Positions 1 through 6,963 of a stretch of DNA of 7,126 bases are shown here, piece after piece (position 1 is the first letter of the stretch; the number at the start of each line of letters is the position of its first letter). The notes below the pieces were generated by a model. That model made no database searches. It worked only from the letters and a program-made list of their open reading frames with translations, and was not told where the DNA came from. This DNA comes from Flavobacteriaceae bacterium UBA3078 (GTDB taxonomy: Bacteria > Bacteroidota > Bacteroidia > Flavobacteriales > Flavobacteriaceae), in the NCBI GenBank assembly GCA_002366675.1, contig DFBO01000198.1, forward strand, positions 1-7,126, given 5' to 3'. Made by a program: the position numbers and the translations under genes.

Positions 1-1793
1 CCATTAAGGTAATCTGCAGTTAGCGTATGATGTGTTTTTAATTCATCAGGTGTTCCAATACTAATAATTTCTCCTCCATGTTTGCCGGCTTTTGGGCCAA
101 TATCTATCACATAATCAGCATGTTCAATCATGTCTTTGTCATGTTCAACAACAATCACCGAATTACCAATATCTCTTAAAGACACTAAAGACTTTATCAG
201 TTTTTCATTATCTCTTTGGTGTAAACCAATACTTGGCTCATCTAATATATATAGTACACCAACCAGTTGTGAACCTATTTGTGTAGCCAATCGGATTCTT
301 TGTGCTTCACCACCAGAAAGAGATTTAGAACTTCGGTTTAAGGATAAATACTCTAAACCAACATCTAATAAAAACTGCAATCGGGTTTTGATTTCCTTAA
401 TAACTTCTTCAGCAATTTTTAATTGTTTCTCTGATAGATGGTTCTCTAAATCGTTAAACCATTCTGCTAATTCAACAATGTCTTTATTGGCTAAATCTGC
501 TATATTTTTCTTGTTTATTTTGAAGTATAAAGATTCTTGTCTTAAGCGTGAACCTTGACATTGATTGCAAGTTACTTTATCCATATACTCTTTTGCCCAA
601 CGCTTTAAAGAGGTAGTTTCTGCCTGTTTATACTGACTCTCAATAAAGTTTGCAACACCTTCAAAATCTATTTTATAATCTCGAGTAACACCAAGTGTTT
701 TGCTTTCTACGGAAAATTTTTCGTTTCCTCCATATAGAATAATCTGTTTGGCTTCTTCAGGAATACTTTTGTAAGAATCGTTTAATGAAAAACTAAAACG
801 TTGCGAAATCGTTTCAAACTGCTTAAAAATCCAAGAGCTTTTTTGTGGGCCATGTGGCGCCAATGCACCAGCAGCAATAGATAATTTGGGGTCTGGAATA
901 ATTTTATTTTCGTTTACTTGATATAAAGAGCCAATGCCATTACATTTAGGGCAAGCACCTTTTGGTGAATTAAATGAAAAGTTATTAGGTTCTGGATTAG
1001 GATAAGAAATACCTGAACTCGGACACATTAAATTTCGACTGAAATATCTGGTTTCTTGAGTGTCTTGATCTAGAACCATAAGCACATCATCTCCATGATA
1101 CATGGCAGTATGGATGGTTTCTGTGAGGCGTTTATCGTTATCAACCGAATCATCTATTTTTAGCCTATCGATTACAATTTCTATATCGTGAGTTTTGTAT
1201 CTATCGAGTTTCATGCCTTTTACAAGGTCTTTTATTTCGCCATCAGCTCTAACTTTTACAAAACCTTGTTTGGCAATTTGCTCAAATAATTCTCTATAAT
1301 GTCCTTTTCTAGAACGAATAATAGGAGCCAAAATATTAATACGTTTTCCTTTAAATGATTCTATAATAAGTTCTTTTATCTGCTTGTCGTTATAACTCAC
1401 CATTTTTTCACCAGAATTGTAACTATAAGCATCACTAGCACGAGCGAAAAGAAGTCTTAAAAAATCGTAAATCTCTGTTATGGTTCCAACGGTTGAACGT
1501 GGTGATTTGCTAGTGGTTTTTTGCTCGATGGCAATAACTGGCGAGAGTCCGTCAATTTTATCCACATCTGGACGTTCTAAACCACCTAAAAACTGTCTGG
1601 CATAAGCCGAAAAAGTTTCTATGTAACGTCGTTGTCCTTCAGCATAAATGGTATCGAAAGCCAAAGACGATTTCCCACTACCAGATAAACCAGTTATAAC
1701 CACCAGTTTTTCTCTAGGAATAGACACATCTATGTTTTTCAGGTTGTGTACGCGAGCACCTTGAACCTCAATATGTTCTTCGAATTGACTCAT
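1..1793 (-). CDS. uvrA: Excinuclease ABC subunit A (UvrA), C-terminal part missing at window edge
   Basis: UvrA is the dimeric ABC-type ATPase that scans DNA for bulky lesions and loads UvrB in nucleotide excision repair, in the cytoplasm. The visible 597 residues begin MSQFEEHIEVQGARVHNLKN, the usual UvrA opening, and show no frameshift in the parts I re-translated. They contain the first Walker A (GLSGSGKSS, residues 35-43), the conserved ARQFLGGLERPDVD and SKSPRSTVGTITEIYDFLR blocks that precede the UvrB-binding domain, Cys pairs at 281/284 and 409/412, the ABC signature LSGGEAQ (492-498) and the Walker B ILDEPSIGLHQRD around D518-E519. The family is normally about 940 residues, so the second ATPase domain and main zinc finger lie beyond position 1. 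The first zinc-finger knuckle reads C257-P-S-S instead of C-x-x-C. The ATG at 1793 fits both the family N-terminus and a -7 promoter box just upstream. Identification is secure. Confidence 0.97.
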   Translation of the reverse strand, partial: MSQFEEHIEVQGARVHNLKNIDVSIPREKLVVITGLSGSGKSSLAFDTIYAEGQRRYIETFSAYARQFLGGLERPDVDKIDGLSPVIAIEQKTTSKSPRSTVGTITEIYDFLRLLFARASDAYSYNSGEKMVSYNDKQIKELIIESFKGKRINILAPIIRSRKGHYRELFEQIAKQGFVKVRADGEIKDLVKGMKLDRYKTHDIEIVIDRLKIDDSVDNDKRLTETIHTAMYHGDDVLMVLDQDTQETRYFSRNLMCPSSGISYPNPEPNNFSFNSPKGACPKCNGIGSLYQVNENKIIPDPKLSIAAGALAPHGPQKSSWIFKQFETISQRFSFSLNDSYKSIPEEAKQIILYGGNEKFSVESKTLGVTRDYKIDFEGVANFIESQYKQAETTSLKRWAKEYMDKVTCNQCQGSRLRQESLYFKINKKNIADLANKDIVELAEWFNDLENHLSEKQLKIAEEVIKEIKTRLQFLLDVGLEYLSLNRSSKSLSGGEAQRIRLATQIGSQLVGVLYILDEPSIGLHQRDNEKLIKSLVSLRDIGNSVIVVEHDKDMIEHADYVIDIGPKAGKHGGEIISIGTPDELKTHHTLTADYLN

Positions 1794-1808
1794 AAAATAG
1801 CAAAGTTG

Positions 1809-1816
1809 CAAAGGTA
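1809..1816 (-). promoter_or_regulatory. Bacteroidota-type -7 promoter box of uvrA
   Basis: On the minus strand the sequence reads TACCTTTG, an exact match to the Bacteroidota primary sigma factor -7 consensus TAnnTTTG. It ends 15 bases before the uvrA ATG, which predicts a very short 5' leader. I see no clear TTG/TTTG -33 element at the expected distance. No LexA-like palindrome was found in the 101-base divergent region. Confidence 0.7.
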
Positions 1817-1894
1817 CGATTTTAGTTGTTAAATCTTTATGAAGTTATTAATGAGATTTATTATTATTGTGATTCAATTGATAAAATAATATTT

Positions 1895-2419
1895 ATGAAA
1901 ATACTAGGAATAAGTTCAAGAATCAATCATCCAGAATTTGGAAAAGGAGTTGTTACCAATGTAACCTATAAACATTATTGGGTAACGTTTATAGAAAGTG
2001 GACTAGAAACCATAGACATAGATTCTCAATTTGATGTAATTGAAACTGCCGAAGATGATGTAGATGCTGTTAGTTTTGCTGAAGTAGAAAGCAGTTTGGT
2101 GCAAATATTAAAACGTTGGAGTGATGTAACAGAAGTGGTGCATATAGCGGACAAATGGAAAGGTGGAAAATTAATTTTGGAACCAGGAGATACGAGCTTA
2201 AAATCCAGCGAAATTCCTATTGATAAATTCTTTCATAAAATAACCATGGTTCGTGATAGATTGAGAGTTATGGAACAAAAAATTAATTCAAGTAATCTAG
2301 AAGAACAAGAAAAAATAGATTTGCAACAGTACATAACCAGAAGTTATGGCAGTTTAACCACGTTTAATGTGTTGTTCAAATTGAAAGAGCAACAGTTTAA
2401 AGGGCAAAGTAATATTTAG
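1895..2419 (+). CDS. Hypothetical protein with N-terminal UvrD/PcrA Tudor-like module
   Basis: A 174-residue soluble, cytoplasmic protein that I recognise only as a flavobacterial-type hypothetical. The ATG at 1895 (MKILGISSRINHPEFGKG) is preferred. The reading frame can be extended to a TTG at 1826, but that adds 23 low-complexity residues from intergenic-looking DNA. Residues about 10-45 have the pattern HP-x-FG-x-G-V-V, then a hydrophobic strand (YWVTF) and a glycine turn (SGLETI), as in the small Tudor/SH3-like barrel at the C-terminus of UvrD/PcrA helicases. An acidic stretch (residues 50-57) follows, then a mixed region with conserved-looking W75 and W88, and a charged, predicted helical part (about 108-150, including MVRDRLRVMEQK). 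No membrane segment, signal peptide or catalytic motif is visible. It is divergent from uvrA with 101 bases between starts, so a role in repair or transcription is possible but unproven. Gene reality is near certain; the domain match is tentative. Confidence 0.85.
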   Translation: MKILGISSRINHPEFGKGVVTNVTYKHYWVTFIESGLETIDIDSQFDVIETAEDDVDAVSFAEVESSLVQILKRWSDVTEVVHIADKWKGGKLILEPGDTSLKSSEIPIDKFFHKITMVRDRLRVMEQKINSSNLEEQEKIDLQQYITRSYGSLTTFNVLFKLKEQQFKGQSNI

Positions 2420-2464
2420 AGTCAAGAGACAAGACTATATTTTAATTTACCAAATACCAAAAAC

Positions 2465-3187
2465 TTATTCAGTTCCAATAACATCTCCCATTTCTAAGCC
2501 AATAAACAAGAGTTTATGAAAGGGTGGTAATTGTGCACCACTTTCAGTTATAGTCCAATCGCTCCAAGAAGCTTCAAGTCCACCAATTGGTAAAATATCT
2601 ACCCACATTCTAAAACTTTTAGGTTTCCCAGATTCGTCTAATAACCATAAGTAAGAATCTCCAGGTGTTGTTCCTCCAGATGTGTATGTTATTAAAAGCC
2701 CTTCTTCGCCATTTTTTGTAGTTGCTATTCGTCTTTCTGTGCCTTCATCAAACACTTTATATGGAGCAACCAGCCAAAAAGAATCGTTATTAAAAAAAGT
2801 GGTTGCTTGTTCAATTAATTCATCTGCTTTCTCGTTGTGTACTCTAAAACTATGTACAAAGGCTTTACTTTTTGACGGATTTAATAAATCTAATTCAACT
2901 TTGTAGCTTTCCCATAAAACATGGCAAAGCCCTTCTGTTTTCAACCATTGGTAATGATGCTTTCTTTTAAAAGTCCATTCGATATAATTTGTTTTTTTAT
3001 AGGCTACATAGTCTAATGCATCAAGCATTTTAGTAGCTAAAGCATCTGCTTCAATGCCTTTAACTCCAATAGGAACATCTTCGTTGTATTTAAAATAAAC
3101 AAAACCAAAAAACAGAACACTAGGAAGTGTTAAGAAAACAACAGCGCCTAAGACTATTTTTATAATGCGTTTGGTTTTCTTCGTCAT
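2465..3187 (-). CDS. Membrane-anchored protein of unknown function
   Basis: A 240-residue protein that I do not recognise as a named family. The N-terminus is basic (MTKKTKRIIK), followed by one hydrophobic segment at about residues 11-33. This gives a single inner-membrane anchor or uncleaved signal with the rest in the periplasm; there is no lipobox cysteine. The exported part (about 40-240) is rich in aromatic residues and alternating hydrophobic strands, with a striking block TYTSGGTTPGDSYLWLLD (168-185), then FRMWVDILPIGG (192-203) and SWSDW (207-211). The single cysteine is C88. The strand-and-turn look recalls the LolA/LppX-like lipoprotein-carrier fold, but this is only an impression. 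It lies 86 bases downstream of acpH on the same strand and could be co-transcribed or use its own weak promoter. It converges on the Tudor-like gene with 45 bases between stops and no obvious hairpin. Confidence 0.85.
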   Translation of the reverse strand: MTKKTKRIIKIVLGAVVFLTLPSVLFFGFVYFKYNEDVPIGVKGIEADALATKMLDALDYVAYKKTNYIEWTFKRKHHYQWLKTEGLCHVLWESYKVELDLLNPSKSKAFVHSFRVHNEKADELIEQATTFFNNDSFWLVAPYKVFDEGTERRIATTKNGEEGLLITYTSGGTTPGDSYLWLLDESGKPKSFRMWVDILPIGGLEASWSDWTITESGAQLPPFHKLLFIGLEMGDVIGTE

Positions 3188-3219
3188 GCTTTGTAGGGTT
3201 ATTTTGGTTTATGGGAAAT

Positions 3220-3227
3220 CCAATTTA
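3220..3227 (-). promoter_or_regulatory. Weak candidate -7 box of the membrane-anchored protein gene
   Basis: On the minus strand this reads TAAATTGG, one mismatch from TAnnTTTG, 32 bases before the ATG at 3187. No convincing -33 element accompanies it. If it is not functional, the gene is probably read through from acpH, which ends 86 bases upstream without a hairpin. Confidence 0.25.
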
Positions 3228-3273
3228 CGAAATTAAGTACAGATATAGAATTTGTTTTCTAAATTTTTATCTT

Positions 3274-3882
3274 TTATAAGGCGGCATTTAATCTTTCTGC
3301 GATTTCTATCAATTTAACTTCCGTAAAGGTTATAAGCTCTTTAAAAAACAGCGTAAATTCATTTTCAAATTCACTGTAAAATTTTTGTAATTCGAATGTG
3401 GCTTTATCCATGCCAGACACATACTTTGTACGTCTATTCATGCCATTTAAAACACGTTGAATGCCTTCAATACTAGCATAATTTAGCAACCAATTATCTG
3501 CCATCATGTATGGCATCATTTCCTGAATTCTTGGAGGAAGAATTTCAAAATTAGAACTTATTATTTCATAGAAATTTTCTGTATAAATTTCTAATGGAAT
3601 AGAAGAGTAATCTAGCCAGTTTTTAGCTAAAAAATGATCGTATAAAATATCTACAATAACACCACTATAATGACTGTAATTTTCATGAAGCCTTTTAGTA
3701 CTTTGCCTTACAATAGGATGCGCATCTGTAAATGTGTCTATTTCACGATGTAGAAGAATCCCAATTTGTATTTCTAGAGGATAGGTTTGGTATTTTTTTC
3801 CTCGAATACTATCTGCCATAAAGTTTCCTATTGTTACTAAATTGTTATCTCTTGACAAGTAAATATGTGCTAAGTAATTCAT
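3274..3882 (-). CDS. acpH: Acyl carrier protein phosphodiesterase (AcpH/DUF479 family)
   Basis: AcpH removes the 4'-phosphopantetheine arm from holo-ACP, returning it to the apo form, and so can tune fatty-acid and acyl-ACP metabolism in the cytoplasm. The 202-residue length is close to the usual ~195. The family hallmarks are all present: the N-terminus MNYLAHIYLS with H6, the GNFMADSIRG block with D24, the GILLHREIDTFTDAHP block (H45, D49, D53, H55) and the VDILYDHFLAKNW block (D78, D82, H83). These His/Asp residues match the metal-binding pattern of this HD-like family. The start is fixed by the canonical MNYLAH opening. It is divergent from the mutase gene with 85 bases between starts. 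The exact reaction has been shown for the E. coli enzyme; in Bacteroidota it is inferred by homology, and many genomes annotate this only as DUF479. Confidence 0.9.
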   Translation of the reverse strand: MNYLAHIYLSRDNNLVTIGNFMADSIRGKKYQTYPLEIQIGILLHREIDTFTDAHPIVRQSTKRLHENYSHYSGVIVDILYDHFLAKNWLDYSSIPLEIYTENFYEIISSNFEILPPRIQEMMPYMMADNWLLNYASIEGIQRVLNGMNRRTKYVSGMDKATFELQKFYSEFENEFTLFFKELITFTEVKLIEIAERLNAAL

Positions 3883-3918
3883 TTGGTGAATTTACAAATT
3901 ACTCTTGAAGTTTTGCGA

Positions 3919-3948
3919 TTTGATTTATGATTTGTAATTGTATATTTG
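3919..3948 (+). promoter_or_regulatory. Bacteroidota-type promoter of the mutase gene (-33 TTTG, -7 TATATTTG)
   Basis: TATATTTG at 3941-3948 matches TAnnTTTG exactly, and TTTG at 3919-3922 lies 18 bases upstream of it, close to the spacing known for this promoter class. The ATG at 3968 follows 19 bases after the -7 box, with no Shine-Dalgarno sequence but an A-rich stretch (TTTTAAAA) directly before it. Confidence 0.7.
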
Positions 3949-3967
3949 TCAAAACTAAATTTTAAAA

Positions 3968-5353
3968 ATGACATTAATAAAATCTATTTCAGGAATTCGA
4001 GGCACTATTGGAGGGCAAGTTGGAGATAATTTAACACCTATTGACGCTGTTAAATTTGCTTCTGCTTATGGATTTTGGTTAAAGCAACAAAGACATAAAG
4101 AACATTATCGTGTGGTAGTAGGTCGTGATGCTAGAATTTCTGGAGAAATGATTCAGAATTTAGTCATGAATACGCTTGTAGGTTTAGGTATTCATGTCAT
4201 AGATTTAGGCTTGTCAACTACACCAACTGTTGAAATTGCTGTACCAATGGAGCATGCAGATGGAGGTATTATTTTAACAGCTAGTCATAATCCGAAACAA
4301 TGGAATGCCTTAAAACTTTTAAATGAAAAAGGGGAGTTTTTAAATGGAGCAGAAGGAGCTAAGATTCTGGAAATTGCTGAAAGTGATACGATGAGTTTTT
4401 CTGATGTAGATAGTTTAGGAAAAATAACAAAAAATCAGGCTTATATTGATATGCATATTGATGCAGTTCTAGAATTGCCTTTGGTTAATAAAAAAGCAAT
4501 AGAAGATGCTAGTTTTAAAGTGGTTGTTGATGGTGTTAATTCTACTGGAGGAATTGCTATTCCTTTATTATTAGAGCGATTAGGCGTGCATCCAGTAAAA
4601 TTATACTGCGAACCGAATGGGCATTTTCCACATAATCCAGAGCCTTTAAAAGAACATTTAACAGATTTATCTGAAGCTGTAGTAAAAGAACATGCAGATT
4701 TTGGTATTGTTGTAGATCCAGACGTTGACAGATTGGCTTTTATGGATGAAAGAGGTGAGATGTTTGGCGAAGAATATACACTTGTTGCTTGTGCAGATTA
4801 CGTATTAAGTAAAACACCAGGAAATACAGTAAGTAATATGAGTTCTACGCGAGCTTTAAGAGATGTTACCGAAAAACATGGTGGTACTTATGAAGCAAGT
4901 GCAGTTGGCGAAGTGAATGTAGTAGAACTTATGAAGAAGAATCATGCTATTATTGGAGGAGAAGGTAATGGAGGTATTATCTATCCAGAATCTCATTATG
5001 GAAGAGATGCCTTAGTTGGTGTTGCTTTGTTTTTAAGTTTATTAGCTGAAAAGAAAATGAGAGTAAGTGAATTACGTGCTAGTTATCCAGCTTATTTTAT
5101 GAGTAAAAAGAAAATAGAATTGACACCAGAAATAGATGTTGATGCTATTTTAAAACAAATGGAAGCAAAATATTCTCATGAAAGATTAACCACTATTGAT
5201 GGCGTTAAAATTGATTTTTCAGATAGTTGGGTACATTTACGTAAAAGTAATACGGAACCAATTATTCGTGTATATACAGAAGCTCCAACGCAACAAGAAG
5301 CAGATAATTTAGCTAATAAAATTATAATTGAAATTAATAATATTAACCGTTAG
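3968..5353 (+). CDS. glmM: Phosphoglucosamine mutase (GlmM-type alpha-D-phosphohexomutase)
   Basis: A complete 461-residue enzyme of the alpha-D-phosphohexomutase superfamily, most likely converting glucosamine-6-phosphate to glucosamine-1-phosphate for UDP-GlcNAc, peptidoglycan and lipid A. The four expected motifs occur in order: SISGIRGTIGG near the N-terminus, the phosphoserine loop TASHNP with S106, the Mg-binding DPDVDR with D250/D252/D254, the sugar-recognition loop GEGNGG (331-336) and the phosphate-binding RKSNTEP (425-431). Length fits the family. The metal and sugar loops differ from the E. coli GlmM forms (DGDGDR and GEQSGH), resembling instead mutases of Bacteroidota and archaea, so phosphomannomutase or phosphoglucomutase activity cannot be excluded from sequence. 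It is transcribed alone from its own promoter, and its stop is one base from the stop of the convergent acyltransferase. Confidence 0.9.
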   Translation: MTLIKSISGIRGTIGGQVGDNLTPIDAVKFASAYGFWLKQQRHKEHYRVVVGRDARISGEMIQNLVMNTLVGLGIHVIDLGLSTTPTVEIAVPMEHADGGIILTASHNPKQWNALKLLNEKGEFLNGAEGAKILEIAESDTMSFSDVDSLGKITKNQAYIDMHIDAVLELPLVNKKAIEDASFKVVVDGVNSTGGIAIPLLLERLGVHPVKLYCEPNGHFPHNPEPLKEHLTDLSEAVVKEHADFGIVVDPDVDRLAFMDERGEMFGEEYTLVACADYVLSKTPGNTVSNMSSTRALRDVTEKHGGTYEASAVGEVNVVELMKKNHAIIGGEGNGGIIYPESHYGRDALVGVALFLSLLAEKKMRVSELRASYPAYFMSKKKIELTPEIDVDAILKQMEAKYSHERLTTIDGVKIDFSDSWVHLRKSNTEPIIRVYTEAPTQQEADNLANKIIIEINNINR

Positions 5354-5354
5354 A

Positions 5355-6245
5355 TTATTTAAATTCCTTAGGCACTTTATCCCTATGTTTCCAGCGTTTA
5401 TGAGTCCATAAGTAGTATTCTGGAGCTTCATAAATTTGTTCCTCAAGTAATTTCAAAAAGATATCTGTTATTTCGTAATCTTTATAATCTTTGGGTGTTT
5501 TTGTTATAGGTAAAATAGTTGCTTCATAATAGCCACGTTTAACTTTTTTTACTTTTAAAAAAACGACAGCCATATCTAATTTTTTTGCTAACATTTCTGC
5601 TCCAGTATGGACAGGAACTTTTATGTTCATAAACTCATTCCAATGAAAAGCTTTGTCGTGTTTTGGAGATTGATCTGATGCGAATCCATTAATTGTTAAT
5701 TCGCCATTTTTTTTGGCTTTAATTAAAACAGGAATTGTTTCTTTAGTTGTAATTAAATAGCTATTATATTTTGCCCTAATACGTTTCACTAAAGCATCAA
5801 AATATTTATTTGCTAAACGCTTATAAATAGCATATCCTTTGTGATTTACATAAGTTTGAAGAATAAAAACCCATTCCCAACTAGCGTAATGCCCACACAT
5901 TAAAACAATGCTTTTATTTTCTTTTTCAAGATCTAGAATAACTTCTGGGTTTTTAAATAGGAATCTCTTTTTCATTTCGTTTTCAGAGATCGTCATCGAT
6001 TTAATAGACTCCACAATCATATCACATAAATGATGATAGAATTTTTTAGTAATCTGTTTAATTTCTTTTTTAGATTTGTCAGGAAAAACAAGATTTAAAT
6101 TCTCATGAACCGTTTTCTTTCTATAGCCTATTATGTGGTAGATTAGAATATAAACACCATCTGAAAAAAGATATAGTAATTTAAATGGTAATATGGAAAT
6201 AACCCATAAAAACGGATAAATTAAAATGTAAGCAAGAAATTGCAT
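5355..6245 (-). CDS. LpxL/HtrB-family lysophospholipid (lipid A) acyltransferase
   Basis: A 296-residue membrane-associated acyltransferase of the LPLAT superfamily, LpxL/HtrB branch, which transfers an acyl chain from acyl-ACP, typically to lipid A, at the inner face of the cytoplasmic membrane. The N-terminus (residues 1-40) is hydrophobic and would anchor the protein. The catalytic H-x4-E/D motif is GHYASWEW, with H119 and E124. Further family blocks are YRKKTVHENLNLVFP (41-55), SDQSP (190-194) and the C-terminal PEYYLWTHKRWKHR (275-288), which is typical of the branch. Length is near the usual ~300. The start is set by the hydrophobic N-terminus and a matching -7 box. The acceptor could be lipid A or, in Bacteroidota, another lipid such as an amino-acid lipid; sequence alone does not decide, so no lpx symbol is given. 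Confidence 0.88.
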   Translation of the reverse strand: MQFLAYILIYPFLWVISILPFKLLYLFSDGVYILIYHIIGYRKKTVHENLNLVFPDKSKKEIKQITKKFYHHLCDMIVESIKSMTISENEMKKRFLFKNPEVILDLEKENKSIVLMCGHYASWEWVFILQTYVNHKGYAIYKRLANKYFDALVKRIRAKYNSYLITTKETIPVLIKAKKNGELTINGFASDQSPKHDKAFHWNEFMNIKVPVHTGAEMLAKKLDMAVVFLKVKKVKRGYYEATILPITKTPKDYKDYEITDIFLKLLEEQIYEAPEYYLWTHKRWKHRDKVPKEFK

Positions 6246-6259
6246 TAATTAATTTTAGA

Positions 6260-6288
6260 TTTGCAATAACAAATATATGGTATATTTA
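6260..6288 (+). promoter_or_regulatory. Candidate promoter of the rhomboid gene (-33 TTTG, -7 TATATTTA)
   Basis: TATATTTA at 6281-6288 differs from TAnnTTTG only in the last base, and TTTG at 6260-6263 lies 17 bases upstream. The ATG follows 20 bases after the -7 box. The element overlaps the acyltransferase promoter on the other strand, so the two genes may compete for RNA polymerase. Confidence 0.45.
6270..6277 (-). promoter_or_regulatory. -7 promoter box of the acyltransferase gene
   Basis: On the minus strand this reads TATATTTG, an exact TAnnTTTG match, 24 bases upstream of the ATG at 6245. No clear -33 element is seen. It stands back to back with the candidate rhomboid -7 box at 6281-6288, only three bases away. 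Confidence 0.6.
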
Positions 6289-6308
6289 AAATATAACGTT
6301 TAGAATCT

Positions 6309-6959
6309 ATGGGCAATTTAAGTTTGGTATTAATCATTATAATCGCTGCAAATGGGATTATTTCATTTAAAGGATTTAACGATTTTAATTTTTTTGAAAA
6401 ATATAAATTTAATGTTGGAGCTATTACTAGAGGTGAGCAGTTTAGAATGTTTAGCTCAGGGTTTTTACATGTAGATTCGGCTCATCTGTTTTTTAATATG
6501 TTCACACTTTACATATTTGCAGATATTGTATTAAGTTTTTTAGGAACGATTTATTTCTTAATTGTTTACATAGGAAGTTTGATGTTGGGTAGTTTACTGT
6601 CTTTTTATTTTCATAAAAACGAATATCATTATAGTGCAGTAGGAGCAAGTGGAGCCGTTATGGGAATTGTTTATTCAGCTATCCTTCTTAGGCCAGATAT
6701 GAGTTTATACTTGTTCTTTATTCCTATACCAATTCCTGCGTATATTTTTGGGATAGGATACTTACTTTACTCTATATACGGAATGAAGAATAAGTTAGGT
6801 AATATTGGACATGATGCCCATTTTGGAGGAGCTATTGGCGGATACGTTATTACACTAATACTTGCTTCTTGGCTGTTTGAAAAACACTTATTAATGATAT
6901 TTTTATTGGCAATACCAATCGTACTTTTGTTTGTTTTAAAGAAACTTGGTAAAATATAA
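6309..6959 (+). CDS. Rhomboid family intramembrane serine protease
   Basis: A 216-residue integral membrane protease that would cleave transmembrane helices of substrate proteins within the inner membrane. The catalytic serine lies in GASG (S114), and the general-base histidine in GHDAHFGG (H171). The oxyanion-side motif F-x-H-x4-H-x3-N is complete, with H54, H59 and N63 spaced exactly as H145, H150 and N154 of E. coli GlpG. Hydrophobic segments at about 3-20, 58-76, 79-100, 110-127, 132-156, 172-189 and 193-210 suggest the six-helix core, possibly with one extra C-terminal helix. There is no cytosolic N-terminal domain like that of GlpG. All catalytic residues are present, so it is probably active; the substrate is unknown. 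It is divergent from the acyltransferase (63 bases between starts) and ends before a terminator hairpin. Confidence 0.95.
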   Translation: MGNLSLVLIIIIAANGIISFKGFNDFNFFEKYKFNVGAITRGEQFRMFSSGFLHVDSAHLFFNMFTLYIFADIVLSFLGTIYFLIVYIGSLMLGSLLSFYFHKNEYHYSAVGASGAVMGIVYSAILLRPDMSLYLFFIPIPIPAYIFGIGYLLYSIYGMKNKLGNIGHDAHFGGAIGGYVITLILASWLFEKHLLMIFLLAIPIVLLFVLKKLGKI

Positions 6960-6963
6960 AACG

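Noticed and set aside
130..558. 142-codon plus-strand open frame, with a 64-codon one at 92-286
   Set aside because: Both lie antisense inside uvrA, whose minus-strand translation is continuous and strongly conserved; they have no promoter or recognisable protein.
1826..1894. N-terminal extension of the Tudor-like protein from a TTG codon
   Set aside because: The added residues are low-complexity and encoded by A/T-rich divergent intergenic DNA; the ATG at 1895 gives a sensible N-terminus.
2420..2464. Possible terminator between the convergent genes
   Set aside because: No inverted repeat of useful length is seen; only an imperfect short direct repeat (AAGAGAC/AAGAC).
2682..2906. 74-codon plus-strand open frame
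   Set aside because: Antisense shadow of the membrane-anchored protein gene, low complexity and without any recognisable feature.
3883..3967. A promoter for acpH on the minus strand (TAATTTG near 3895-3901)
   Set aside because: It has one base too few for TAnnTTTG and no -33 element at a suitable distance, so I do not list it.
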